A stretch of 64,000 nt of DNA from a bacterium. GTDB taxonomy: Bacteria; Vulcanimicrobiota; Xenobia; Xenobiales; JADMJV01. Location of the stretch: assembly GCA_018266105.1 (NCBI GenBank), contig JAFEBA010000044.1, positions 21,391 through 85,390 on the forward strand. The letters run 5' to 3'. The notes beneath the pieces were generated by a model. That model had not been told where the DNA came from and ran no database searches. It was given only the letters and a program-made list of their open reading frames with translations. Below, piece by piece: positions 1 through 7,983 of this stretch (its first letter is position 1; each line of letters begins with the position of its first letter). The position numbers were made by a program, and so were the translations under genes.

Positions 1-136
1 ACAGGTGGCGATTCCGCCACTGGCTATCCAGAGTGTAAGCCTGAACAACCTTGGCCGGGTCTCGAGTATTCCAGAGGTCCTGAGCAACTTGAACTTTGCT
101 TTGGGCCGCGACCAGGTCAAACGGCGGCTTCAGCAT
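1..136 (-). CDS. DUF1348 / SnoaL-like small protein, 3' end outside window
   Basis: Only the first 45 codons are inside the window. The N-terminus reads VQVAQDLWNTRDPAK, then AYTLDSQWRNR, which matches the DUF1348 (nuclear transport factor 2-like, SnoaL-fold) signature with its conserved WNTRDP and DSxWRNR stretches. Family members are small soluble alpha+beta-barrel proteins of about 150 residues, usually of unknown substrate. The ATG at 136-134 overlaps by one base the stop of a 26-codon ORF just upstream (TGATG), so it is probably translated by coupling. The LysR gene upstream is on the same strand. Family call is fairly sure; function is unknown. Confidence 0.72.
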   Translation of the reverse strand, partial: MLKPPFDLVAAQSKVQVAQDLWNTRDPAKVVQAYTLDSQWRNRHL

Positions 137-216
137 CAGGCACCCCCAGTTGCCCTGGGCAACTCAGCCCGGGCGGGAGTGTCAGCTTGCTTGCGGATGA
201 TGGAGATACGACTCAT
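136..216 (-). CDS. 26-residue leader ORF coupled to the DUF1348 gene
   Basis: An ATG at 216 has a good Shine-Dalgarno (AGGAG at 222-226, five bases away), and the 26-codon frame (MSRISIIRKQADTPARAELP at its start) ends with a TGA that shares one base with the DUF1348 ATG. It may be a leader peptide for translational coupling. Alternatively it is the original N-terminus of the downstream gene, separated by a frameshift; DUF1348 proteins often begin MSRPP. I cannot decide between these from one sequence. Confidence 0.4.
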   Translation of the reverse strand: MSRISIIRKQADTPARAELPRATGGA

Positions 217-366
217 ATTGACTCCTCAGGTCGGGTGTTAATTTTGGGAGGACCCTTCGTCCCTGACCTGTTCCTGAGGATACCCTTAACGATGAGCGCA
301 ATAAATGGGGAATAAAACATTTGACTATTGCTTCAGGAGAAATTATCTTGCCGCACAGGGCCTTGT

Positions 367-1266
367 TTAGCTCAGAGCGGGAAGCTGGCGCAGTCGCCTC
401 ACGAGGAAGTCGACGAAGGCCCGAACTTTGGCGGAAACCTTGTGTCCCTCCTGATGCAGAACATAGATGGGCCAGGGCTCGGGCTCAAATTCAGGGAGTA
501 CGATTTGTAGCTGCCCGCGGGAGAGTTCCTCAACAATTTGATAAGAGAGCACCCGGGTCAAGCCCCAACCGGCCACAGCGGCACGAATGGCCTCGATATT
601 GGAGCTGACCGTAAGCGGGCAGGAGACGGGTTGCCGTAATTTATCCAGGCCGTGGCTGAATTCGAGATGGGCGGCTGATCCCAGACCAGATGACAGACAG
701 AGTCGATGGCGGTTCAGCTCGGCTGGATGAGCAGGCACGCCGTGCTTCTCCAAATAACCAGGAGAGGCGCATAAAACCCTGCGGGTCTGTCCCACTCGCG
801 AAGCAATCAAGGCGGAGTCCGCCAACTGACCGATCCGCAACGCCACGTCCAGGCCCTCGTCGAGCAAATTGACCACCCGGTCGACAAACAGCGTCCGTCC
901 ACGCACCTCAGGGTACAGATCCAAAAAATCCAGCAAAGCGGGCAGCACGAAGGTCTGGCCAAAGAGCACTGGAGCAGTCACATGAAGAGTGCCCCGAGGA
1001 GCGCGGTAAGAACCGCTGGTGGATTCCTCAGCTTCTTGCAAATCGCTGAGGATCCGTCGACAGTCCTCCAGGTAGCTGGTGCCGACCTCCGTCAACCTGA
1101 CCTGTCGAGTGGTCCGATGCAAAAGCTTGACGTCCAGGCGTTTTTCCAAAGCAGCAATGGCTCGAGTGACGGCCGGTGGGGAAAGATCAAACAGACGAGC
1201 TGCTTCCTGAAACGACCCGTTGTCCGCTACCGCTACAAACAGGCTCATCGCCTGAAATCTTTCCAT
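367..1266 (-). CDS. LysR-family transcriptional regulator
   Basis: The 299-residue protein has the usual LysR length. Residues 1-60 form the winged helix-turn-helix (FQEAARLFDLSPPAVTRAIA, then LLHRTTRQVRLTEVG), and residues about 90-295 the periplasmic-binding-like effector domain. The sequence resembles the large DmlR/CrgA subgroup often found in proteobacteria. LysR proteins bind a promoter between themselves and a divergent target; here the divergent neighbour is the DoxX gene, 326 bases away, so DoxX (or the DUF1348 gene downstream) is a likely target. The effector is unknown. Confidence 0.92.
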   Translation of the reverse strand: MERFQAMSLFVAVADNGSFQEAARLFDLSPPAVTRAIAALEKRLDVKLLHRTTRQVRLTEVGTSYLEDCRRILSDLQEAEESTSGSYRAPRGTLHVTAPVLFGQTFVLPALLDFLDLYPEVRGRTLFVDRVVNLLDEGLDVALRIGQLADSALIASRVGQTRRVLCASPGYLEKHGVPAHPAELNRHRLCLSSGLGSAAHLEFSHGLDKLRQPVSCPLTVSSNIEAIRAAVAGWGLTRVLSYQIVEELSRGQLQIVLPEFEPEPWPIYVLHQEGHKVSAKVRAFVDFLVRRLRQLPALS

Positions 1267-1592
1267 GCTGACGGCTCCCTAAAGCTCCCCACACCCGCGG
1301 TCGCGTCCCTGACGAGACCCAAGAAAGTCGCAGACAGCGACCCTCCAGACTCCAATAGACGATCTGAGCCATTAGCCAGTCAAATCCAATGGAAGATATC
1401 GAATATCCTTCAGCAACAATGACACCGGTTCCTTCGTTCGCAAGCTGCCCCTGGCCGTCGGGCAGCCTGAAAAAAGGACATAACAATCCTGCCAAATCCA
1501 TGCTTGTGGACCTGGTCGAACGCGCTCCGCCAAAACCATGAAAAATATTGGTCCGGCTGGAACGATCGAACCGCCTGGCACATTGTGGGGCC
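1267..1592. promoter_or_regulatory. divergent LysR/DoxX intergenic region with an inverted repeat
   Basis: This 326-base gap separates the divergent LysR and DoxX genes and must hold both promoters. It contains a perfect 7-base inverted repeat, GCTGCCC (1444-1450) and GGGCAGC (1460-1466), with a 9-base spacer. It is followed on the plus strand by a run of A, not T, so it is not an intrinsic terminator for that strand; an operator is more likely. No convincing gene lies in the gap. Confidence 0.4.
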
Positions 1593-2078
1593 ATGCAAAA
1601 ACTCAATGCTCTTCTCAAACTCTGGGACCGATTGCTGGTCTGGGCGGTCAGCCTGCCGGCTCTCGCCACGCGAATGACCCTTGGCTTCGGCTTCTATCTG
1701 ACCGGGAAAGGCAAACTGGAGCACCTTGATAACCTGGTTGCCTTTTTCAACGAACTCCACATTCCGCTGGCGTCCTATCAGGCTCCAATGGTCGCTCGTA
1801 TCGAATACTACGGGGCCATTCTCTTGTTGATCGGGCTCTATACACGCTTCTCCGCTCTTCTGCTGGCCGGCACCATGATGGTTGCCTTAATGACGGCCGA
1901 TAAAGCTGACTTTCTGGCCAGTTGGAGCACCGAATCAGAGAAAGTGCCAACCGAAATCACCGCCTACGCCTACTTGCTGCTGCTGCTCTGGCTTGTGGTC
2001 AACGGTGGAGGAGTTCTCAGTCTGGACGCGCTTTGCAATAAACTCTTCGGCTTAAGAAAGTCAGAGCCGACCACCTAG
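1593..2078 (+). CDS. DoxX-family membrane protein
   Basis: A protein of 161 residues with four predicted membrane helices and the DoxX pattern: an amphipathic N-terminus, the TLGFGFYLTGKGKLEHLD stretch, then IEYYGAILLLIGLYTRFSAL. DoxX proteins are small inner-membrane proteins linked to redox or thiol stress, and in many genomes they are controlled by a nearby regulator. The ATG at 1593 was chosen over the in-frame GTG 45 bases earlier because it starts right at the conserved part. It is divergent from LysR and 76 bases before the sigma factor gene. Confidence 0.85.
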   Translation: MQKLNALLKLWDRLLVWAVSLPALATRMTLGFGFYLTGKGKLEHLDNLVAFFNELHIPLASYQAPMVARIEYYGAILLLIGLYTRFSALLLAGTMMVALMTADKADFLASWSTESEKVPTEITAYAYLLLLLWLVVNGGGVLSLDALCNKLFGLRKSEPTT

Positions 2079-2141
2079 AGACGGCGAATCCTGAGCCAAG
2101 ACTCTCGGACTACGGTTGCTTCTGAAACGACTCGCTCTGGC

Positions 2142-2147
2142 TATAAT
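2142..2147 (+). promoter_or_regulatory. TATAAT box seven bases before the sigma-factor ATG
   Basis: A perfect TATAAT lies with only seven bases (CGGTGCG) before the ATG at 2155. Transcription would begin at or next to the start codon, giving a leaderless mRNA. There is no Shine-Dalgarno sequence in the gap and no good -35 box at 17 bases. Confidence 0.55.
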
Positions 2148-2154
2148 CGGTGCG

Positions 2155-2766
2155 ATGAACTCCGAGAGCAAAGAAAAGCGGTTTGAGCGAGAGGCGCTGA
2201 CCCACTGGGAGGCGGTTCGCGCCTTTGCCTGCCGGCTGACTCCCGATGAGGAGGAGCGTCTCGATTTGGTGCAGACCTGTTTCGAAAACGCCTGGCGCTG
2301 CTTTGACCAGTTCCAGAGCGGAACGCGCTGCCGATCCTGGCTCTTCAAGATTCTCTACAACGCTTTTCGCATGGGTCGGAGACGGGCCTCTCGCAAGCGC
2401 GAGGTCGTAGGGCTGCTCAAAGAGCATCTGCATCGAAGCTATTTTTCTTCGGCCAGTCCTCGCTCGGCCGAATCAGCCGCGTTGGATTGGAGGTTGGAGC
2501 ACGAAACCTGCACCGCGCTTCGCAACCTGAATCTGGCCCATCGGTCCATCGCGTTTAAGGCCTGGTTGGGACAGGAGAGTTATCAAGAAATTTCCACCCA
2601 ACTTGGGATCCCGATCGGCACCGTTCGCTCCCGGCTCAGCCGTGCTCGTCACCAAATTCTCGGCAGCCTGGCCGGGCTCAGGAGCTCTTCAACCCCTTGC
2701 GAAACTCGCGAACGCTCCTCCCAAAGCGCCGGCGGAAAGCTCGGGAAAGGGAGGACTCGTCACTGA
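2155..2766 (+). CDS. ECF-type RNA polymerase sigma factor
   Basis: The 203-residue protein has sigma-70 region 2 (residues about 15-80, with LVQTCFENAWRCFDQF and SWLFKILYNAFR) and region 4 (about 115-170, with SYQEISTQLGIPIGTVRSRL). Both are typical of ECF sigma factors, which direct RNA polymerase to stress or surface-related promoters. The N-terminal DLVQ..F.NAW.. motif is the region 2.2 core-binding helix. The C-terminal 30 residues are a basic, low-complexity tail. No anti-sigma gene is adjacent. The 3' end overlaps the convergent AraC gene by 89 bases. Confidence 0.9.
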   Translation: MNSESKEKRFEREALTHWEAVRAFACRLTPDEEERLDLVQTCFENAWRCFDQFQSGTRCRSWLFKILYNAFRMGRRRASRKREVVGLLKEHLHRSYFSSASPRSAESAALDWRLEHETCTALRNLNLAHRSIAFKAWLGQESYQEISTQLGIPIGTVRSRLSRARHQILGSLAGLRSSSTPCETRERSSQSAGGKLGKGRTRH

Positions 2767-3655
2767 ATCCGGTTTCCCGGGCGACCGACTCAAGACCATG
2801 TTCTCCAGACTCGATAAGATGCAGGGCTCGCCACAATCTCCACTCCGTCACGTAACTGATCGGCGTCACTCCTACCCTGCGATGGAAGCGCTCGGCAAAA
2901 GCCGTGCGCGACAGTCCCGCCTGTCGCGCCATTTCCGCAACAGTCCAGTCGGCCTCAGGTCTCTGGTGAATGCGCTCAAGACAGGGGCCTAGATACGGAT
3001 CTCCCAGGGCCTGGGTCACTCCCAAGTGATCTCCCTCATCCTGCAGCCAGTGTGCGAGAATCTCCAGGAACAACAAATCAAAAAGCTTGTCCAGTACCGA
3101 CTCGTAGCCGGCTTCGCGCCTTTCCACTTCTTCTTCAAGCTGTTCCAGGTAGTTCTGGATCCAGGCCAGAGGTTCACCATTCTCCCCTGGTATCACCAGA
3201 GCCACTGGTAGGTGGCGGTAGACTGGATGATAGGCCAGGTTCCCCACCTGGAACACGCCACAAATCATTTTGCAGCCTGGCGGCTGGCCGGGGTGGTGTC
3301 GGATAATGGAATGGGCCGTTACCGGTTGAGTGCGCAATATAAAATCAGCCAGATTCTCTGGCTCCAGTTCGGGGTGACTGCATACGACATGCTCGCTTCC
3401 CCACGGAAGAAAGATCAGATCTCCCTGCTCAAGGTGGTAGCGCTGCTGCGTGGCAGGCAAACACACTTCCCCACGGCCCGAGGCCAGCAGATGAAAGGAG
3501 GAATGGGTCCCGGCACCGGCCCGGATGGACCAGGGCAAGCCAAGAAGGCTGTAATAGTAGTTTCGCTTCAGGATGGTCAGGCCATCGGCCCAACTGTGAG
3601 AAAGGTTTGGCTGTAGGGTTTGCTGCAGCGGAACTGCAGCCCGTTTCGATCGCAT
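2678..3655 (-). CDS. AraC-family regulator with N-terminal cupin domain
   Basis: Residues about 30-180 form a cupin-type effector domain (GRGEVCLPATQQRYHLEQGD, then LIFLPWGSEHVV). The last 100 residues carry both AraC helix-turn-helix units: TVAEMARQAGLSRTAFAERF and ESVARETGFSDESSLSRAF. This is the Cupin_6 AraC type, which usually controls neighbouring dehydrogenase or oxidoreductase genes. I chose the ATG at 3655; a TTG at 3706 would add 17 residues. It is divergent from a second AraC gene and convergent with the sigma factor gene. Confidence 0.88.
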   Translation of the reverse strand: MRSKRAAVPLQQTLQPNLSHSWADGLTILKRNYYYSLLGLPWSIRAGAGTHSSFHLLASGRGEVCLPATQQRYHLEQGDLIFLPWGSEHVVCSHPELEPENLADFILRTQPVTAHSIIRHHPGQPPGCKMICGVFQVGNLAYHPVYRHLPVALVIPGENGEPLAWIQNYLEQLEEEVERREAGYESVLDKLFDLLFLEILAHWLQDEGDHLGVTQALGDPYLGPCLERIHQRPEADWTVAEMARQAGLSRTAFAERFHRRVGVTPISYVTEWRLWRALHLIESGEHGLESVARETGFSDESSLSRAFRRRFGRSVREFRKGLKSS

Positions 3656-3769
3656 AGTTGCAGAATGGCCACATCGACTGAAAGGTTCCGCTATTGATGA
3701 GTCCAAAAGAACATACCGATCGTCCAGATTTCCCAGGGCTCTGAGATTGTGGCCGAGAATTTGTTTCGA

Positions 3770-4573
3770 ATGGGTGGTGCAAAAAGGGGCCGCAAAATCA
3801 GCCAGATCCTAAAGTGTCTTCGGGTCGTGCTGGGTTCCCAGGATGCCATCAGCCTGGCCCTGCCTTGCAGCGCTGGGCGCCGCAAGGCCAACCACCACGC
3901 CCTCTACCTGGTCGAACAAGACAGCGTCCACGTCTATTACGCAGACAGTGGTTGGCAGCAGATTCAGCCAGGAGAAGTGTTGTTGGTGCGCTCGGGAGTC
4001 GAACACGTGTTGGCGGACTGCCCGAGGTCGGCCTACGAGTTCACCTCCTCGGTCCAGCCAGGCCGACTCCGCAAGCTGATTTTCTCCGAAACTGGCTCTG
4101 TCTCCGGTCCAATCCTCACCTCCCTTGCACCCATCTACGGTTGGACGCCAGACCCCGCCCAATCAGCCCGAATCGCTGCCATGGCCTCGAGAGCCTGTGA
4201 AGCTCCTGGTTGCCTGCAGGCTGCTTTTGGAAACCGAGTTCTGGAATATCTGTTGATCCAGCTGGTGCGAGACTGGCTCCGTCAGCAGAGCGATCACCAG
4301 GTGGATATGGTCTATGCGAAGACCTTTGTTGACTTCGCTCCGCTCGTCGAGGCCCTGGAACGTTCGCCTTTCGAGCGCTGGGGTTTACAACGGATGGCTG
4401 AGCTCGCCAATATGTCTCGTTCCTCCTTCGCCGAGAGTTTCCGGCGACGCATGGAATGCTCGCCGATGGGGTTTGTGGCCGCCAACCGGGCTGCCCGGCG
4501 TGCGGTGGAGCAGAGCGGCCAACAGGAACTTTGCGCTGACTCTCGGGTTCCAAAGACTCCGACGGTAGAATAG
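3770..4573 (+). CDS. AraC/cupin regulator with truncated C-terminus, possibly a pseudogene
   Basis: The N-terminal part (ISQILKCLRVV, then VHVYYADSGWQQIQPGEVLL) is a Cupin_6 effector domain like that of the divergent neighbour. The first helix-turn-helix is present (LQRMAELANMSRSSFAESFR), but after RAARRAVEQSGQQ the frame ends 19 residues later without the second helix-turn-helix. The +1 frame there reads NFALTLGFQRLRR before its own stop, which looks like a remnant of the missing IA..LGF segment. A frameshift with loss of the last 40-50 residues is likely, so DNA binding may be impaired. A GTG at 3749 is an alternative start. Confidence 0.7.
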   Translation: MGGAKRGRKISQILKCLRVVLGSQDAISLALPCSAGRRKANHHALYLVEQDSVHVYYADSGWQQIQPGEVLLVRSGVEHVLADCPRSAYEFTSSVQPGRLRKLIFSETGSVSGPILTSLAPIYGWTPDPAQSARIAAMASRACEAPGCLQAAFGNRVLEYLLIQLVRDWLRQQSDHQVDMVYAKTFVDFAPLVEALERSPFERWGLQRMAELANMSRSSFAESFRRRMECSPMGFVAANRAARRAVEQSGQQELCADSRVPKTPTVE

Positions 4574-4641
4574 CGGACCACGCTGGCAACCGGGCAAGTC
4601 ATTCGAACATTGGGGACCTCGCCCGGTGAGTTATTGCGGAT

Positions 4642-4669
4642 TTGTAAAAGGCGTTAAGCGGACTATATC
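4642..4669 (+). promoter_or_regulatory. sigma-70-like promoter for the peptidoglycan hydrolase gene
   Basis: TTGTAA (4642-4647) and TATATC (4664-4669) are separated by 16 bases and lie about 100 bases before the ATG at 4771. The surrounding DNA is locally A/T-rich compared with the genes. Pattern only. Confidence 0.4.
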
Positions 4670-4770
4670 AATTTCTCTGCCCGGCGCAAGTTTTCCGAAA
4701 CCCCCAAATGATAGCCTTTGGAAGTCGAGCGGATGGCTCTACGGTCACAATGAACCCGGAGGTCTTACCC

Positions 4771-6111
4771 ATGGCACCAGCGACGGTCAGTTCTTCTTCC
4801 AGCAGTGGCGGCGGCGTGAGCAGCCTGAGCCACTCCGGCGCCAGCAGCCAGAAGCCTGCTCAGACCAAGAGTGAGCAGCCCGCGTCCAGTCCCAATTCCA
4901 CCAAGGATCGTACCACATTCACTCAGGAAGCCAAAACTCGGGAAACCTCCAATGCCCCCGATATGGGAGCTCTGGCGGCCGCGCTGGGAGAACAGCCGGC
5001 CAGCTGGAGGGACCAGTTGGGTACGCAGACGATGCAGAAGGGGGCCAATGGCGAGTCGGTAACGGCCCTGCAGAGCGCCCTGAATGAAAAGTTGGGCCTC
5101 TCGCTGGACACCGACGGCAAGTTTGGACGGGATACGGTCGCGGCCGTCAAGGACTTTCAACGACAGAACGGTCTGAGCGTGGACGGAATCGTTGGCACAG
5201 AGACGCGCGCGGCGTTGCTGGCCGAGAAAAAGCAGGCGGAGCCAGCCAGGCCGCTGGATGCCAATCAGTATGAGCTGCTCAACCAGCAGTTGGGCAAGGG
5301 AACCCTGCAACTGGGGTCGCACAATAAGGAGGCGGTGACCACGCTGCAAAACGCCCTCAATGAGCGCGGCGCCCACCTGGGCGTGGACGGGGACTTTGGC
5401 AACAAGACCAGGCAAGCGGTGGAGAATTTTCAGCGCGAAAACGGGCTGCCGGTCAACGGCAAGTTGGACGAGGTAACCCGGGCCGCGCTGCTCGGGCCCG
5501 AACCTCCCAAGACGCGCGAGCAGCTGCAAGACCAAGAGGCCGCTCGGCGAATGGAGGCCAGCCAGCCGACGCAAGACGGCCTGATCTTCGGAGACAAACT
5601 GACGGCTGAAGAGCAGCAAAAAGTTCGAGAGGTCGCCGCCTCACTGGGAGCCGACCCCAACGATTTGATGGCGGTTATGGCGGCGGAGACCGGTGGCACC
5701 TTTGACCCGTCCGAGCGAGCCGGCAAGAACGGCGCGGTGGGGCTGATCCAGTTCACCAACACGGCCATCACCGAAATGAACAAGGGACTGCCCAGGGACC
5801 AGCATTTGACCAAGGCGGCCCTGGAACAGATGTCCTTTACCGAGCAAATGGACCACGTCCAATCCTACTTGCAGACGATGATGGATCGCTATAACGGGCC
5901 GGCCAACCCGGATCGCGGCGATTTGTATGCAGCCGTTTTCTCCCCGGCACTGCTGGACAACTCCGATACAGCCCGCATCTACGGTGGCAACAGCAAAGAA
6001 TATCGCGCGAATAAGAGTTTGGACACCAATCGGGACGGCTTCATCACCCGCAACGAACTGACGGCGCGCGCCGACGAATGGTATGAACGCGGGCTGGAAG
6101 TCTTGGCATGA
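4771..6111 (+). CDS. peptidoglycan-binding, lysozyme-like protein with EF-hand and no signal peptide
   Basis: The 446-residue protein begins with a Ser/Gly/Gln-rich, disordered stretch (1-65). Two PF01471 peptidoglycan-binding repeats follow (about 90-150 and 180-240; LDTDGKFGRDTVAAVKDFQR and LGVDGDFGNKTRQAVENFQR). A lysozyme/transglycosylase-like domain spans about 275-410 (MAVMAAETGGTFDPSERAGK, then GAVGLIQFT; candidate catalytic Glu306). One EF-hand loop closes it (DTNRDGFITRNE, 418-429). It should cleave peptidoglycan glycan strands. There is no Sec or Tat signal. The ATG at 4771 was chosen because GGAGG (4758-4762) lies 8 bases before it; upstream in-frame ATGs at 4708 and 4750 lack one. 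Confidence 0.85.
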   Translation: MAPATVSSSSSSGGGVSSLSHSGASSQKPAQTKSEQPASSPNSTKDRTTFTQEAKTRETSNAPDMGALAAALGEQPASWRDQLGTQTMQKGANGESVTALQSALNEKLGLSLDTDGKFGRDTVAAVKDFQRQNGLSVDGIVGTETRAALLAEKKQAEPARPLDANQYELLNQQLGKGTLQLGSHNKEAVTTLQNALNERGAHLGVDGDFGNKTRQAVENFQRENGLPVNGKLDEVTRAALLGPEPPKTREQLQDQEAARRMEASQPTQDGLIFGDKLTAEEQQKVREVAASLGADPNDLMAVMAAETGGTFDPSERAGKNGAVGLIQFTNTAITEMNKGLPRDQHLTKAALEQMSFTEQMDHVQSYLQTMMDRYNGPANPDRGDLYAAVFSPALLDNSDTARIYGGNSKEYRANKSLDTNRDGFITRNELTARADEWYERGLEVLA

Positions 6112-6227
6112 ATCCCTGAGCAACAACTGGAGCTTTGCGCCTTGCCACCTCATCTCCAGCTGGCGCCGCCACCCAAAAATTTAGAAATTTAGGAGTCCTG
6201 AAGTGTCTCCTCCAGCGGTCGGTTGGG

Positions 6228-6233
6228 TATACT
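6228..6233 (+). promoter_or_regulatory. TATACT box eight bases before the kinase ATG
   Basis: TATACT is followed by eight bases (CCTGGATT) and the ATG at 6242, without any Shine-Dalgarno sequence. This spacing again fits a leaderless transcript. Confidence 0.5.
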
Positions 6234-6241
6234 CCTGGATT

Positions 6242-7879
6242 ATGTCTTTGGCCGTGAACCAAAAGCTGCAAGACCGCTACGAGATTGTACGGAGCATTAA
6301 AAGTGGGGGTATGGGAGCGGTTTACGAAGCGGTGGACCACAAGCTCGCTTCAACCCCTTGCGCCATTAAGGAAGTGCTGAGTTCGGCTCTCGAGAGTCAG
6401 TCCGCCAGCTACATCCTGCAGTCCTTTGAAAGCGAAATGAAAGCGCTGGCTGCCTTAGAGCATCCGAACATCCCGCGGGTCAGGGACTATTTCGAGATCG
6501 AAGGTAGACGCTACATAGTGCTGGATCTGGTCCGAGGCCAGGCTCTGGACGATGAGCTGGCGGAAAATCTCCGAGTGACCGGACGTCCGCTAGACCCCGC
6601 CCTGGCGGCCCAGGACATGATTCAGGTTCTAGAAACGCTGGCCTATTTACACCAATCTAAGCCGGCGATTATGCATCGGGACATCAAGTCCGCCAATTTA
6701 ATTCGCGATTCCAGGACAGGCCGTATCAAGGTCGTTGACTTTGGAATTGCCCGTTCAGTGGAAACACAGCGGGTGCAAACCCAGGTAGGAACCCCGGGCT
6801 TCTGCGCTCCTGAGCAGATGGCGGGCCGGGCCGAGTGTCGGTCAGACCTTTATTCGGTGGGCGCAACGCTGTATCACCTGTGCACAGGGCGCATTCCCCC
6901 CGCCTTCACCTTCGAGGCGTTGGAAATGGAGTTACCCGAGGCGCCCGGACTGGTGGAGATCGTTCTCAGGGCGACCCAAACCAAACCACAGGACCGCTAC
7001 TCGAATGCTCAGGAAATGGCTGAAGCTCTGAAGTCCTGGTTGCTCGACCCGAAGCAGGCCAGCCTACCCGCTGCACGGGTCGTACCTGTCGTAACGGACC
7101 CTCCCATTAAGGCCGCCACAACCCGGCAAGCGGCTTCTCAAACCCTCCCACCGTCCAACCAGACAGGTCTCTGGCTCGGTATTTTAAGTATGTTGTTGGC
7201 TGCCTCCGGTCTGCTCTACAACGACTACCAGAGCCGATTTGCTCAGCAGCCAGAACCATCCAGGACACCCGCGCCTACGCGAACAGCCTCGCCTTCCCCG
7301 ACGCCGACCAAGAAAACGCTGGCGATCAGCAAACCCGTCCCAGCTCCGGTTGCCCTCCATCCCAACCCCCACAAGGTGAAACCCCCTCGGCCAAAGCCCA
7401 AGCCCGTCGCTCCAAAACCAATCCTGAATCCGCCAGAACCACCCAGCCTGGTAAACACTCCGGCCTATCCCACGGCCCCTCCAGGTCGTCCAAAGCCGCC
7501 GGCCGTGACAGAGCCGGTCGCGGCCGAGCCTCCGGCTCAGCCCCCCACCCAGCCGCCACCTCCCCCACCCTCGATCTCGCGAAACAGCCCCAAGGCCTTT
7601 GAAGATCAGGTGGGTCCGTATCGATTTCGCCTGGAACGGTCCGCCGCCCCCGGGGACAACGAGACATTCGCAGCCCAACGTTATCCTGGCTACTCTCGCT
7701 TCCTGGGTGGCCCGCCAGGCGACTTGATTCTTTATCAAAATTCGCCCGACGAGCAAAGAGTTCGCTGGATCAGCAGGGGTGTCGTCAACGAGATCAGCGT
7801 GCGTCCATGTCCACCGCCGGGAACCGTGGACAACCAGCTCTGGTCTAGAATCGGACAGGTCGTAAACCGGCCTCTCTAA
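6242..7879 (+). CDS. membrane-anchored Ser/Thr protein kinase (PknB type)
   Basis: Residues 10-275 are a eukaryote-like kinase domain with glycine loop SGGMGAVYEA, Lys43, catalytic HRDIKSANLI (Asp147), DFG (Asp167) and the CAPEQ motif in place of APE. A single membrane helix follows at about residue 310 (LWLGILSMLLAASGLLY). Then comes a long Pro/Lys-rich linker (about 340-455) and a small unrecognised extracytoplasmic domain of about 85 residues at the C-terminus. It probably senses an outside signal and phosphorylates cytoplasmic Ser/Thr targets. The ATG at 6242 is preferred over a GTG at 6203. No phosphatase gene is next to it. Confidence 0.92.
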   Translation: MSLAVNQKLQDRYEIVRSIKSGGMGAVYEAVDHKLASTPCAIKEVLSSALESQSASYILQSFESEMKALAALEHPNIPRVRDYFEIEGRRYIVLDLVRGQALDDELAENLRVTGRPLDPALAAQDMIQVLETLAYLHQSKPAIMHRDIKSANLIRDSRTGRIKVVDFGIARSVETQRVQTQVGTPGFCAPEQMAGRAECRSDLYSVGATLYHLCTGRIPPAFTFEALEMELPEAPGLVEIVLRATQTKPQDRYSNAQEMAEALKSWLLDPKQASLPAARVVPVVTDPPIKAATTRQAASQTLPPSNQTGLWLGILSMLLAASGLLYNDYQSRFAQQPEPSRTPAPTRTASPSPTPTKKTLAISKPVPAPVALHPNPHKVKPPRPKPKPVAPKPILNPPEPPSLVNTPAYPTAPPGRPKPPAVTEPVAAEPPAQPPTQPPPPPPSISRNSPKAFEDQVGPYRFRLERSAAPGDNETFAAQRYPGYSRFLGGPPGDLILYQNSPDEQRVRWISRGVVNEISVRPCPPPGTVDNQLWSRIGQVVNRPL

Positions 7880-7983
7880 TGAAGCGGGTCCCGGCCAGTC
7901 CGTTTGATCAATTCTTTCCAAGGGGTCCGGTGGCGAGGCGCGGAACTGGTGGGCGAAGTTTGGCGCGCGAGGCCCCAGCGCGC

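Noticed and set aside
1187..1669. 160-codon minus-strand ORF overlapping the LysR 5' end
   Set aside because: No domain, out of frame with LysR, and covers the divergent promoter region.
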